Shown piece by piece: positions 9,325-18,256 of a stretch of DNA of 64,000 bases. The notes below the pieces were generated by a model that saw only the letters and a list, made by a program, of their open reading frames with translations, searched no databases and was not told the DNA's origin. Positions within the stretch are counted from its first letter, which is position 1, and every line of letters begins with the position of its first letter. This DNA is from JAXMBX01 sp046349635 (GTDB lineage: Bacteria > Planctomycetota > Planctomycetia > Planctomycetales > Planctomycetaceae): contig JAXMBX010000013.1 of NCBI GenBank assembly GCA_046349635.1, positions 33,991-97,990 on the forward strand, written 5' to 3'. Made by a program: the position numbers and the translations under genes.

Positions 9325-10632
9325 GTGTTCGCGTCCGCAACGTCAGTCGTCGGCCTCCAGTGGGGCGATGAAGCCAAGGGAAAAATCGTCGATTTGCTCA
9401 CCGATCGGCACGATCTGGTGGTCCGTTACCAGGGGGGGAACAACGCCGGGCATACCGTCGTTTCCCAGGGTGTGAAATACAAACTTTCGCTGGTTCCTTC
9501 CGGAATCCTGCGGAAGAACGTCTCGTCGGTGATCGCCACGGGGGTGGTGATTGACCCCAAGGCGTTGCTGAAAGAGATCAACACGCTGCGCGAGCAGGGG
9601 GTGGAGATCGGCAAGAATCTGCTGATCAGCGATCGGGCGCACGTGATCTTCCCGTATCACATGGCGGAAGAGGCGGTGCTGGAGAAAAGCCGCAAGGGAG
9701 AAGCGATCGGGACGACGATGCGCGGGATCGGAACCTGCTACAAGGAGAAGGCGGGGCGTTCGCATGCGATTCGGGTCGGGGATCTGATGCGTCCGCAGGT
9801 GCTGCGGAACAAGCTGGAACAGATCGTCGAATTCAAAAATGCGATGCTGCGGCCACTGGCGGAGAACTTCGAACCGTTTTCGGCGAGCGCGATTGCGGAG
9901 GAATATCTAGGATACGCGGAGCAGTTGAAGTCCCACGTGACGGACACGACTGCGTTCCTGCTGAAGGCAGTCGATCAGAAGCGGAAAATCCTGTTCGAAG
10001 GGGCGCAGGGAAGCCTGCTGGATCTCGATCACGGGACGTTCCCGTATGTGACCTCGTCCAACAGTTCCGGCTGCGGCATTCACGCGGGGAGCGGCGTTCC
10101 GGAGCGGACGATTTCCTGCATGATCGGCGTGGCGAAGGCTTATACCACGCGGGTCGGCGGGGGACCCTTCCCGTCCGAACTGGATAACGCCATCGGAGAA
10201 CATATCCGCAAGGTGGGGAATGAATACGGGACCGTCACCGGGCGTCCGCGGCGGTGCGGCTGGTTCGATGCGGTCGCGACACGTTATTCCGCCCGGATCA
10301 GCGGCGTGGATTGCATCTCGGTCATGCTGCTGGACGTGTTGAGCGGACTGGATGAGATCTGCGTCTGCGAGGCGTATGAAATCGACGGGGAGCGGACGAT
10401 TGAATTTCCCAGCCACGTCGATGACCTGGCGAAGGCCAAGCCGGTACTGCGGAAACTTCCCGGCTGGAAAAAGGACATCTGCGGTGCGAAGAAGATGTCT
10501 GACTTTCCGAAAGAGGCCCGGGCTTATCTGGACACCATCTCCGAGGTGATCGGTTCTCCGATCGACATCGTTTCGATTGGTCCGGATCGGGAGCAGACGG
10601 TCATTGCAGATAGCAGCCGGTTTGGGGGCTGA
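9325..10632 (+). CDS. purA: Adenylosuccinate synthetase
   Basis: 435-residue PurA, which joins IMP and aspartate using GTP in the first committed step to AMP. Visible signatures are QWGDEAKGK at about residues 12-20, YQGGNNAGHTV, the GTP-side QGSLLDLDHGTFPYVTSSN, and the C-terminal TGRPRRCGWFD region. The usual GDEGKGK loop reads GDEAKGK, a conservative Gly-to-Ala change. The start is a GTG preceded by AGGA. Length is normal for the family. A LUD-domain gene begins 25 bases after its stop on the same strand, so the two may be cotranscribed. Confidence 0.95.
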   Translation: MFASATSVVGLQWGDEAKGKIVDLLTDRHDLVVRYQGGNNAGHTVVSQGVKYKLSLVPSGILRKNVSSVIATGVVIDPKALLKEINTLREQGVEIGKNLLISDRAHVIFPYHMAEEAVLEKSRKGEAIGTTMRGIGTCYKEKAGRSHAIRVGDLMRPQVLRNKLEQIVEFKNAMLRPLAENFEPFSASAIAEEYLGYAEQLKSHVTDTTAFLLKAVDQKRKILFEGAQGSLLDLDHGTFPYVTSSNSSGCGIHAGSGVPERTISCMIGVAKAYTTRVGGGPFPSELDNAIGEHIRKVGNEYGTVTGRPRRCGWFDAVATRYSARISGVDCISVMLLDVLSGLDEICVCEAYEIDGERTIEFPSHVDDLAKAKPVLRKLPGWKKDICGAKKMSDFPKEARAYLDTISEVIGSPIDIVSIGPDREQTVIADSSRFGG

Positions 10633-10657
10633 TCCTGACGGCGGAGCAGAGGGGGCC

Positions 10658-11347
10658 ATGGACAGGGATCTGTTTCTGGAGCGGGTGCGAAAGCAGGCGA
10701 TTGCGGGGCGGGCGTTTCCGGTTCCCGTGAATCCTGAAGCGACCAGCGAGCAGTCCTACGTCGGGGGCGGAGCAGATCCCGTGGGGACATTTCTGGCAGA
10801 GTGGCAAGGGGCGGGTGGACAGGGGGCACGCTGTCGTTCGCTCGCCGAGGTGAACAGTTACATTCGCAGCCTGATCGAGAGGATGGGGGCGAAGTCGGTC
10901 CTGTGCTGGAAACATCCGCTGTTAGAGAAACTGAAGATTGATTCAACGATCCGGGAGTATGGAGCGGAACCTCTTCTCTGGGACAAGCTGGAGGGGGAGT
11001 CGGAAGAGGAGCGGTGGCTGCAGACGTTTGCGGCCGACCTGGGGATTACGAGCGTGGACTGGGGAATCGCCGAAACCGGTTCGCTGGTGGTTTGTTCGCG
11101 GGCCGGGGGGCGAGGGCGGGCGGTGAGCCTGTTGCCGCCGGTGCATCTGGCGTTGCTCGAACCGTCTCAGATTCTTCCGGACCTGTTCGATCTGTATGAG
11201 CGTCTGGGGGAAGACCTGGCGGGTTTGCCATCGAATGTCGCGCTGATTACCGGGCCGAGCAAGACGGGGGATATTCAACTGCAACTGACGACGGGGGTGC
11301 ATGGACCGGGGGAAGTGCATGCGGTCGTGTGTGAGTTCGGTCTGTGA
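10658..11347 (+). CDS. LUD-domain protein, LutC/YkgG-like
   Basis: 229-residue protein of the LUD (lactate utilisation) family. The C-terminal half carries the family pattern DWGIAETGSLVV and ends with a GPSKTGDIQLQLTTGVHGP segment typical of LutC/YkgG. The ATG at 10658 has GAGGGGG just before it and is preferred over an upstream ATG that would lie inside purA. In LutABC, this subunit helps the iron-sulfur proteins oxidise lactate to pyruvate. LutA and LutB are not in the window, so the partner complex is unknown. It follows purA by 25 bases. Confidence 0.85.
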   Translation: MDRDLFLERVRKQAIAGRAFPVPVNPEATSEQSYVGGGADPVGTFLAEWQGAGGQGARCRSLAEVNSYIRSLIERMGAKSVLCWKHPLLEKLKIDSTIREYGAEPLLWDKLEGESEEERWLQTFAADLGITSVDWGIAETGSLVVCSRAGGRGRAVSLLPPVHLALLEPSQILPDLFDLYERLGEDLAGLPSNVALITGPSKTGDIQLQLTTGVHGPGEVHAVVCEFGL

Positions 11348-11517
11348 GTTTTCAGCATAGAAATGATTTTTCTCAGGGGCGGGAAAGTCCTGATCCTCAA
11401 CAAATGCCGTCTGTTTCCCTAAAATAAGCCCTCTGGTCTGGTCGGGTTGAACTGTTGACCAGGCCGTTTACATTCGACGTTACACCATCAAAATTTGAAC
11501 TCTTTGGAATCTGATTC

Positions 11518-12357
11518 ATGACTACCGCGACTGCCAATTTTCTGCCTGGAACACGCATCGAGATCATCAACCCGGACATTCCCAAGGGGCAATGCCGTGC
11601 GGTTCTGTTCGACTTTGACGGAACGTTGTCGCTGGTGCGTGAAGGTTGGCCGGAAGTGATGATCCCGATGATGGTGGAGATCCTGGCGCAGACTCCAACC
11701 ACGGAGACGCGGGAGCAGTTGTCGCATGCGGTGGAAGACTTCGTGATGCGGCTGAACGGGAAGCAGACGATCTACCAGATGATTCAACTGGCGGAAGAAG
11801 TGACGAAGCGGGGGGGGACTCCCAAGGAAGCGCTGGACTACAAGAACCAGTACCACGATCTGCTGTGGGAACGGATTCACGGCCGGGTGGAAAACCTGCA
11901 GAACGGGTCGCAGGATCCGGAACTGCTGACGGTCCCCGGCTCGCGGGAACTGCTGGAAGAACTGAAGAAGAAGGGGAAGCCGGTGTTTCTCGCCAGCGGC
12001 ACGGACTTCAAATACGTGAAGAACGAACTGACGGCGCTGAAGCTGGACAGCTTCTTCGGGCCGCACGTCTACGGCGCGCTGGACAACTACAAGGATTTTT
12101 CGAAGAAGATGATCATCGACAAGCTGATCCACGAGAACAAGCTGGATAAGGGGGGCTTGCTCGGCTTCGGCGACGGCTATGTCGAGATTGAAGAAGTGAA
12201 GGGTGTGGGGGGGATCGCGGTCGGGGTGGCGAGCGATGAGAAGTACCGGACCGGGATCAACGAATGGAAGCGGAACCGTCTGATCAAGGCGGGTGCGGAT
12301 ATTATTGTCCCCGACTACCGGGAGATGACGAAGTTGCTGGAGTTTCTGGGCATTTAA
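11518..12357 (+). CDS. HAD-family phosphatase
   Basis: 279-residue haloacid-dehalogenase hydrolase with all catalytic motifs: VLFDFDGTLSL (nucleophile Asp and acid Asp), LASGT (motif II Thr), a Lys candidate in NYKDFSKK, and GFGDGYVEIEE (Mg-binding acid). A helical cap of about 100 residues lies between motifs I and II, as in C1-capped sugar- or glycolate-phosphatases. The gene heads a plus-strand trio with a deoxyhypusine-synthase-like gene (58-base gap) and a PfkB kinase, suggesting that its substrate is a phosphorylated sugar or intermediate of that pathway. The substrate cannot be told from sequence. Confidence 0.85.
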   Translation: MTTATANFLPGTRIEIINPDIPKGQCRAVLFDFDGTLSLVREGWPEVMIPMMVEILAQTPTTETREQLSHAVEDFVMRLNGKQTIYQMIQLAEEVTKRGGTPKEALDYKNQYHDLLWERIHGRVENLQNGSQDPELLTVPGSRELLEELKKKGKPVFLASGTDFKYVKNELTALKLDSFFGPHVYGALDNYKDFSKKMIIDKLIHENKLDKGGLLGFGDGYVEIEEVKGVGGIAVGVASDEKYRTGINEWKRNRLIKAGADIIVPDYREMTKLLEFLGI

Positions 12358-12415
12358 TCTCGCGACTCCCTGCTGCAATGTCTGGATCGTCTCCCTGATC
12401 AAAAGGAATCTTGAC

Positions 12416-13522
12416 GTGGCTGTGCAACCGCTGGATCTCAGCAAGCTGAAAGTGTTTCCCCTGTCGGAACGGCAGAGCCTGACCCGGGCGGATGAGATTC
12501 TGATCGATCCGAAATCCACTCCGAAAAAGGCGCCTGAATCCGCTTTGCCGCATATCAAGGAATGTGCGGAGAAGATTCGGGCGGCACGAAAGCGGGGCGC
12601 TTCCGTGATGCTGATCTATGGGGCGCACCTGCTGCGGAACGGGACGGCGCTGATCCTGGAACAGATGATGGGGAAGGACTGGCTGACCCATCTCGCCACG
12701 AATGGGGCCGGGACGATCCACGACTGGGAATATGCCTGGTTCGGGGCGTCGACGGAAAGCGTCGAGATGAACGTCGCCAGCGGGACGTTCGGGACGTGGG
12801 ATGACACCGCGACGAATATCCACCGGGCGCTAATGGCCGGGGCGCTGGAAGGACTGGGGTACGGTCGCGCGTTGGGGAAGATGATCGCCGAGGATGGGGT
12901 CACGTTGCCGACGCAGGATGAACTGCGGAAGGCGATTGCAGCCGATCCGGAGCATCCGCTGACGGCAGCGCGGGTGGACCTGCTGAAGGCGATGCGGGAG
13001 CAGAACTGGCCTGCGGGCCGGATCCAGGTGGATCACAAGTGGAAACAGGCGTCAATTATCTGCCAGGCGTGGAAGCACAGCGTGCCGATGACGGTGCATC
13101 CGGGGATCGGGTACGACATCATTGCCAATCACCCGGTGTTCAGCGGGAGCGTGCTGGGGCGGGGAGCGGAGATCGATTTCAAACTGTTCGCCGGCTCGGT
13201 GGAGAACCTCGATGGGGGAGTGGTCCTGTCGGTCGGATCCGCGATCATGGGGCCGCAGGTGTTTGAGAAAACGATCAGTTGCGTGAACAACCTGCGGCTG
13301 CAGAATGGCCGGTCGATCGTGAAGGATCACAGCTTTTACGTCGTTGATCTGCAGGATGGCGGAGGCTGGGACTGGACCAAGGGGGAACCTCCCAAGACGA
13401 ACGCGGCGTATTACCTGCGGTTCTGCAAAAGCTACTCCCGGATGGGGGGGGCGATGCAGTACCTGCAGTGCGACAACGCGACGTTCATACACCATTTGTA
13501 TCGCGAGTTGATGGGGGCGTGA
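12416..13522 (+). CDS. Deoxyhypusine-synthase-like protein of unknown function
   Basis: 368-residue protein from a GTG start. The core resembles the NAD-binding Rossmann-like fold of deoxyhypusine synthase: a strand followed by GAHLLRNG, then LATNGAGTIHDWEYA (compare the TTAGGxxED-type loop), then MTVHPGIGYDII and VVLSVGSAIMGPQVFEK. The catalytic Lys region of true deoxyhypusine synthase is not recognisable, and bacteria lack eIF5A, so the classical reaction is unlikely. The clustering with a HAD phosphatase and a PfkB kinase suggests an NAD-dependent step on a sugar or polyol. I recognise the fold only tentatively. It is followed directly by copy 1 of the 78-base element. Confidence 0.6.
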   Translation: MAVQPLDLSKLKVFPLSERQSLTRADEILIDPKSTPKKAPESALPHIKECAEKIRAARKRGASVMLIYGAHLLRNGTALILEQMMGKDWLTHLATNGAGTIHDWEYAWFGASTESVEMNVASGTFGTWDDTATNIHRALMAGALEGLGYGRALGKMIAEDGVTLPTQDELRKAIAADPEHPLTAARVDLLKAMREQNWPAGRIQVDHKWKQASIICQAWKHSVPMTVHPGIGYDIIANHPVFSGSVLGRGAEIDFKLFAGSVENLDGGVVLSVGSAIMGPQVFEKTISCVNNLRLQNGRSIVKDHSFYVVDLQDGGGWDWTKGEPPKTNAAYYLRFCKSYSRMGGAMQYLQCDNATFIHHLYRELMGA

Positions 13523-13542
13523 GCGCCGTCTTCAATCAGAAT

Positions 13543-13619
13543 CTAACAAAATGCTCTGGACGAAGTGCGTTTGCATCAAAATTGCAGATCCAGTGTGATC
13601 ACCAACCGCATTTTGTCAG
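13543..13619 (+). repeat. Inverted-end intergenic element, copy 1
   Basis: About 77 bases, starting 21 bases after the stop of the deoxyhypusine-synthase-like gene. The ends pair perfectly: ACAAAATGC (13546-13554) with GCATTTTGT (13608-13616). Conserved inner blocks are TGCTCTGGACGAAGTGCG and ATCACCAACCGCA, and CTGGA can also pair with TCCAG inside. The same element recurs at 14711, 25800 and 35581. Confidence 0.85.
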
Positions 13620-13661
13620 GCACTCTATTCAGTCAGACACTTTCAGGAGATTGCGGGCATT

Positions 13662-14705
13662 ATGCTCGATACGTCCACACTCGACCGGATATTGAATTCC
13701 CTGTCCCAGGCCAGCATCGCCGTGGTGGGGGATCTGTTTCTTGACAAGTACCTGGAACTGGACGCACGGCTCACGGAGAAGTCCGTGGAGACGGGGCTGG
13801 ATGCGTACCAGGTGACAAACGTTCGCTGTTACCCGGGGGCCGGGGGGACGGTGCTCAATAACCTGCACGCGCTGGGGGTCGGCCAACTACACACCCTGTC
13901 GGTCATCGGGAATGACGGGGAAGGGTTCGAGTTGATGTGCGAGCTGGACAAGCTCGGCGTGCAAACGGAACACGTGATCCAATCGGCGGAGCGGATGACG
14001 CCGACGTACACAAAGCCGATGTTGAATTCGCCGGATGGTTCCTCGCGTGAACTCAATCGCCTGGATATCAAGAACCGATCGAAACAGTCGGACGCACTCG
14101 ATCAAGCGGTCATTGCCCATCTGGAAGAACTACTGCCGAACGTGCAGGCGATCATCCTGGCGGACCAGGTGAGCGAGCGGAACTTCGGGGTGATTACGGA
14201 TGCGGTGCGGGAACATCTGTCCGTGATGGCGGCGAAGCATCCGGACAAGATTTTCTACGCCGACAGCCGTTCGCATATCGGGCTGTTCAAGAATTGCCTG
14301 GTGAAGCCTAATCAGAGTGAGATCTGCCATGCGGTCGGAATTTCCGACGGCGGGGAATCCATGCCGGAAGGGGCGGTTCTGGAGGCGGCCAATAAACTGG
14401 CAGCGATGACGGGACGGCCTCTATTTACCACACGCGGGCCGAACGGAATCGTGTATCTCGATGGGGGCAAGGTGGAACGGATTCCCGGCCTGAAAGTGAC
14501 CGGGCCGATTGATATCTGCGGGGCAGGGGACAGCACGAGTGCGGGGATTGTCTCCGCGTTGTGCGCCGGAGCGACACCGGCCCAGGCAGCTCATCTGGGT
14601 TGCCTGGTGGCGTCGATCACGATTCAGCAGATCGGCGTGACCGGAACGGCGAGCCCTGCGCAAGTCCGCCAGAGATTGGCGGACCAGCAGCAGGGACGCT
14701 ATTAA
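13662..14705 (+). CDS. PfkB-family carbohydrate kinase, HldA/RfaE1-like
   Basis: 347-residue ribokinase-fold kinase. The N terminus IAVVGDLFLDKYLELD resembles the heptose-7-phosphate kinase domain of RfaE/HldE. Family signatures follow: PGAGGTVLNNLHALG near residue 65, VKPNQSEICHA in the middle, TRGPNGIVYLDGG, and the active-site DICGAGDSTSAGIVSAL with its catalytic Asp. No nucleotidyltransferase domain is attached. Next to a HAD phosphatase, the kinase suggests heptose-like or other sugar-phosphate metabolism, but a GmhA isomerase and a nucleotidyltransferase are absent from the window. Copies of the 78-base element flank the gene on both sides. Confidence 0.85.
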   Translation: MLDTSTLDRILNSLSQASIAVVGDLFLDKYLELDARLTEKSVETGLDAYQVTNVRCYPGAGGTVLNNLHALGVGQLHTLSVIGNDGEGFELMCELDKLGVQTEHVIQSAERMTPTYTKPMLNSPDGSSRELNRLDIKNRSKQSDALDQAVIAHLEELLPNVQAIILADQVSERNFGVITDAVREHLSVMAAKHPDKIFYADSRSHIGLFKNCLVKPNQSEICHAVGISDGGESMPEGAVLEAANKLAAMTGRPLFTTRGPNGIVYLDGGKVERIPGLKVTGPIDICGAGDSTSAGIVSALCAGATPAQAAHLGCLVASITIQQIGVTGTASPAQVRQRLADQQQGRY

Positions 14706-14710
14706 ATCTG

Positions 14711-14787
14711 TCACAAGATTCTCTGGACGAAGTGCGTTTTCTCTGAAATCGTCCGTCCAACGTGACCACCAACCGCACTTTGCGAGA
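14711..14787 (+). repeat. Inverted-end intergenic element, copy 2
   Basis: About 77 bases beginning a few bases after the PfkB kinase stop. It keeps CTCTGGACGAAGTGCG and GACCACCAACCGCA. The outer arms are more diverged (TCACAAGATTC against GCACTTTGCGAGA), but TGGACG inside pairs perfectly with CGTCCA. This copy is also the spacer between convergent genes, ending 15 bases before the surface-protein stop. Confidence 0.8.
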
Positions 14788-14801
14788 TCCTTTGAGCCGG
14801 T

Positions 14802-17294
14802 TTACGCGATGACATTCACGAAGGCATAGTCTTTGTCATTGCTGAACGCCGTGGATCCGCCGTGGACGGAGACGTCCGCGACATCACCATTGGTACCCGT
14901 GGTTTGATCCCAGGCAATGAAGGCGATCGCGGCCTGACCAGTGAAACCGGCGGCTGGGACGAATCGGACGCGGGTGGAATCTCCGGTAGAGGCCAGGAGG
15001 CGGGCGGAAGTTCCGGAGACTGTGCCGAGGTCGGTCCAGGTGGTGCCGCCGTCAATCGTGTACTGCCAGGTGCCATGCTCACTGTTGGCTCCGATGATGG
15101 CGACACCCTGTTTCGCACCCTGATCGACGTCGAAGATTCCGCCGAGCGGTTTCATGGAGTTGATCAATCCGGAGATTGCTCCGCCAATGTTATCGGCACC
15201 TTGTTTGACCGTCGGCAGGGCCGGGGCACCCGCGGGATTCAGCATCGGGGCGTGATTGACGTTGGGATCGGGATTCACTTTCACCAGCGCTTGTTCCTTG
15301 GCATCGCTGAAAGCGGTTGAACCACCATGGCCCAGGGTGACGTCGGCGGTCGCTCCATTCGCTCCGGTGGTCTGATCCCAGGCGACGAAGCAGATTCCCG
15401 CGGTACCGAAGAAGCCGGGCTTGGGAAGGAATCGGAGGCGCGTTCCATCAGCAGCGGCGAGTAGGCGGGCTTTGTTCGGGCCGGTCTCGCCGAGATCGGT
15501 CCAGGTGGCGCCGTCATCGGTCGAGAATTGCCATTTGCCGTTCTTTCCGTCGGCGCCAATGATGGCGATGCCGAGCTTGGCTCCTTCATCAATGTCCTTG
15601 ATACCGCCTTGCGGTCCCATGGAGGCGATCAGGCCGGCGATTGTGCCGCCGTTATTCGGGGCGCCTTCCTGGACGGGTGGGAGTTTCGGTTCACCGGCGG
15701 GGTTTAGAATGGGAGCGTGATTGACATTGGGATCGGGTTTGACGCCGACGAAGGCATAGTCCTTTGCTTCGCTGAAAGCAGATGAACCGCCGTGGACTGA
15801 GGTGTCAGCCGTGCCGCCATTCGTGCCGGTGGTCTGGTCCCAGGCGATGAAGCCGATTCCCGCGGCGCCGACAAAATCGGCGTTCGGGAGGAAGCGGATG
15901 CGATTCCCCGGGCCTGCGGAAAGGAGACGGGCGGCGGTTCCGCTGACGGTACCGACGTCACTCCACGTGGTTCCGTCGTCGATGGAGTATTGCCATTTGC
16001 CGTGTTCGTTGTTGGCTCCAATGATGGCGATTCCGAGCTTGGCCCCGGCATCGACATCGATGATCCCTCCCTTGGGTTTCATGGACTCGATCAATCCGCC
16101 GACGGGGACACCGTTGTTGGCCTCGCCAGGAACCACGGGAGGTAATCCGGGATCGCCCGCCGGGTTGAGGATGGGGGCATGGTTGACGCTGGGGTCCGCT
16201 TTCACGGCGACAAAGGCTTGTTCCTTGGCATCGCTGAAGGCGGTTGATCCACCATGTCCCAGCGTGACGTCGGCGGTTCCTCCATTAGTTCCCGTGGTCT
16301 GGTCCCAGGCGACGAAGCAGATGCCCGAGGCGCCAATGAAGCCATCATTTGGAACGAAACGCAGGCGATTGCCGGGTCCGGCGGATAAGAGACGTGCCGA
16401 GGTGGGGTTCACCGTTCCGAGATCGGTCCAGGAGGATCCATCATCGGTGGAGAATTGCCACTTGCCATGTTCATTGTTGGCACCGATGACGGCAATCCCG
16501 AGTTTGGCACCTTCATCGACGTCGAAAATTCCTCCCTTGGGCTTCATCGATTCAATGATCCCGGCGATGGGGGCGCCCTTGTTCTCGGTGCCGGGGACAA
16601 CCGGAGGTAAGGCCGGATCGCCCGCGGGATTGAGGATGGGAGCGTGGTTCACGCTGGGGTCGGCCTTGATGCGCACCGTGGCGATCTCCTTGGCATCGCT
16701 GAAGGCTGTCGAACCTCCATGCAGGGAGGTGTCGGCGGTGCTGCCATTTGTTCCTGTCGTTTGATCCCAGGCAACGAAGCAGATACCAGCATCGCCGATG
16801 AAGTTCGCCTTGGGGACGAAACGAACGCCATTGCCGGGTTCCGCGGAGAGAAGCCTTGCTGTGGTCGCATTGACGGTTCCGAGGTCGGTCCAGGTGGTGC
16901 CGCCGTCGGTGGTGAATTGCCAGTTTCCATTCGTGTTGTTGGCTCCGATGATCGCGATACCCCGCTTCGCTCCGGGATCGACATCGGTGATCCCGCCGGC
17001 GGGCTTCATGCTTTCGATCAGGCCACCGATGGGAGCGCCGTTGTTGGGAGTACCTGGGACGATGGGGGGCAGGGCCGGATTGCCCGCGGGGTTGAGGACC
17101 GGAGCGTGATTGGGATCGCCGGTCGTTTCCAGGGGGGCGATGAGAGCCGCAGCGGACAGCAGGGTGCGGTCTTCCAGACCTTCCGAGGTGTAAACTAGAC
17201 GAGAACGAACGCGGGGGCGGCGCCGGCGTGAGGTCCGATTTCGGAGGGAGTTTTGCAGTTGGTTGAGGAACTGGAAATAGCCATTGAGCGTCAT
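14802..17294 (-). CDS. Large surface protein with five tandem repeats of about 154 residues
   Basis: 830 residues from the ATG at 17294, which has AAGGA nine bases upstream. The basic N terminus (RRRRPRVRSR) is followed by the planctomycete LEPR-x-LL-type motif LEDRTLLS at residues 40-47. Five repeats start at about residue 62 and recur every 154 or so, each opening NHAPxLNPAG and carrying GGIxDVDxGAKxGIAIIGANN, TTWTDLGT, RLLSAxPGNxxRFVP and ICFVAWDQTTGTNG. This cadherin/VCBS-like repeat type is known from bacterial cell-surface adhesins. No enzymatic domain or C-terminal anchor is seen. At DNA level the units are about 462 bases and similar enough to recombine or mis-assemble. Confidence 0.85.
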   Translation of the reverse strand: MTLNGYFQFLNQLQNSLRNRTSRRRRPRVRSRLVYTSEGLEDRTLLSAAALIAPLETTGDPNHAPVLNPAGNPALPPIVPGTPNNGAPIGGLIESMKPAGGITDVDPGAKRGIAIIGANNTNGNWQFTTDGGTTWTDLGTVNATTARLLSAEPGNGVRFVPKANFIGDAGICFVAWDQTTGTNGSTADTSLHGGSTAFSDAKEIATVRIKADPSVNHAPILNPAGDPALPPVVPGTENKGAPIAGIIESMKPKGGIFDVDEGAKLGIAVIGANNEHGKWQFSTDDGSSWTDLGTVNPTSARLLSAGPGNRLRFVPNDGFIGASGICFVAWDQTTGTNGGTADVTLGHGGSTAFSDAKEQAFVAVKADPSVNHAPILNPAGDPGLPPVVPGEANNGVPVGGLIESMKPKGGIIDVDAGAKLGIAIIGANNEHGKWQYSIDDGTTWSDVGTVSGTAARLLSAGPGNRIRFLPNADFVGAAGIGFIAWDQTTGTNGGTADTSVHGGSSAFSEAKDYAFVGVKPDPNVNHAPILNPAGEPKLPPVQEGAPNNGGTIAGLIASMGPQGGIKDIDEGAKLGIAIIGADGKNGKWQFSTDDGATWTDLGETGPNKARLLAAADGTRLRFLPKPGFFGTAGICFVAWDQTTGANGATADVTLGHGGSTAFSDAKEQALVKVNPDPNVNHAPMLNPAGAPALPTVKQGADNIGGAISGLINSMKPLGGIFDVDQGAKQGVAIIGANSEHGTWQYTIDGGTTWTDLGTVSGTSARLLASTGDSTRVRFVPAAGFTGQAAIAFIAWDQTTGTNGDVADVSVHGGSTAFSNDKDYAFVNVIA

Positions 17295-17686
17295 GTTTGT
17301 GTTCCTTAATGCAGGGTGTGCGGAGCCCTTGCGCACCATCAGCGGGATGGGCGTGCCCGAGGTGTTCCAGATCGTTGTTGAAAATTGCCGGAAAGGTTGG
17401 CGAATTGCCCCGTGTTTGAGTGAGCCGAAGGTGATGTGGCTCACGAGAGAGTAAACCCGGGAGGTGCTCCGGACGTTTCGCGGAATCTGGCGTTTCGCGA
17501 AAAAAATGTCCAAAAGAAGTGGTTCGGCACAGAAACGAATGTGCTAAATCATTGGACTTGCGGACGTTCGACCGTCATGTCTGGAGGCAGGTTTTTCATG
17601 CTTTGACGAACTTGCGGCAGCGGTCGGCGAAGCGGGGAGGGGGTCGCGTTTCTTCCCGGCTGCGGAAGATTAAGAAGCCGCAAGAG
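17295..17686. other. Gap between fucU and the surface-protein gene
   Basis: 392 bases, both flanking genes on the minus strand. No gene is supported. It probably contains the surface-protein promoter. The only notable pattern is the paired GTTTCGCG and GTTTCGCGAAA motifs around 17473-17500. Confidence 0.4.
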
Positions 17687-18121
17687 TCAGGCGTTGACGA
17701 CGACACCCTTTTTCAGGATGAGGTTGGCGTACAGGGCGGTCTCACTGGTGGCGACGACTGCATAGGCCTTTTTTGCGCGAACGTAGAAATCATTCCGTTC
17801 GATCAGGGTCAAGTTCATCTTGCGGCCTTCTCCCTGTTCGAGGGCCGTGCGGAATTTGCTCCAGATGGGGGGTTCGGAGGCGGTGGGATCGACCGGCTTC
17901 ATAACGCAGGCGACATCCGGGACAAAGGTATCCACCGGAAAATATTTGAGGATGGCGGTGAGTATCAGAGGGACGTCGAGGCCGTCCGCGCGAATGATCC
18001 GCTGGGCATGCGAATCGGCGGGAAAATTCCCGTCCGCGAGAACAATTTCATCGCCATGTCCCATTTTCATGAGTGCGTACATCAGTTCCGGAGAAATCGT
18101 GGTGGGGACCCCTTTGAGCAT
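17687..18121 (-). CDS. fucU: L-fucose mutarotase, RbsD/FucU family
   Basis: 144-residue RbsD/FucU-fold protein interconverting sugar anomers. MLKGVPTTISPELMYAL, GHGDEIVLADGNFPADSHA (with the conserved His and Asp) and the C-terminal YANLILKKGVV match the FucU branch rather than RbsD. The start is the ATG at 18121; a much longer frame extends upstream on this strand, but it is only the antisense of sucC. It is divergent from sucC with 135 bases between starts. No fucose catabolic gene is adjacent, so the sugar is inferred from family only. Confidence 0.88.
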   Translation of the reverse strand: MLKGVPTTISPELMYALMKMGHGDEIVLADGNFPADSHAQRIIRADGLDVPLILTAILKYFPVDTFVPDVACVMKPVDPTASEPPIWSKFRTALEQGEGRKMNLTLIERNDFYVRAKKAYAVVATSETALYANLILKKGVVVNA

Positions 18122-18256
18122 GGCTTTGACCTTGTGGAAACCGGGGAATGAGGGCGTTATTATGGCAACGTCATGGATGTCCGAGGCGGACCGCGTCGCG
18201 GATCGACTTTGACCCTCAAGAATGTGTTTCCTCCGCCCTCCTGTCCAGAGAGCCTT

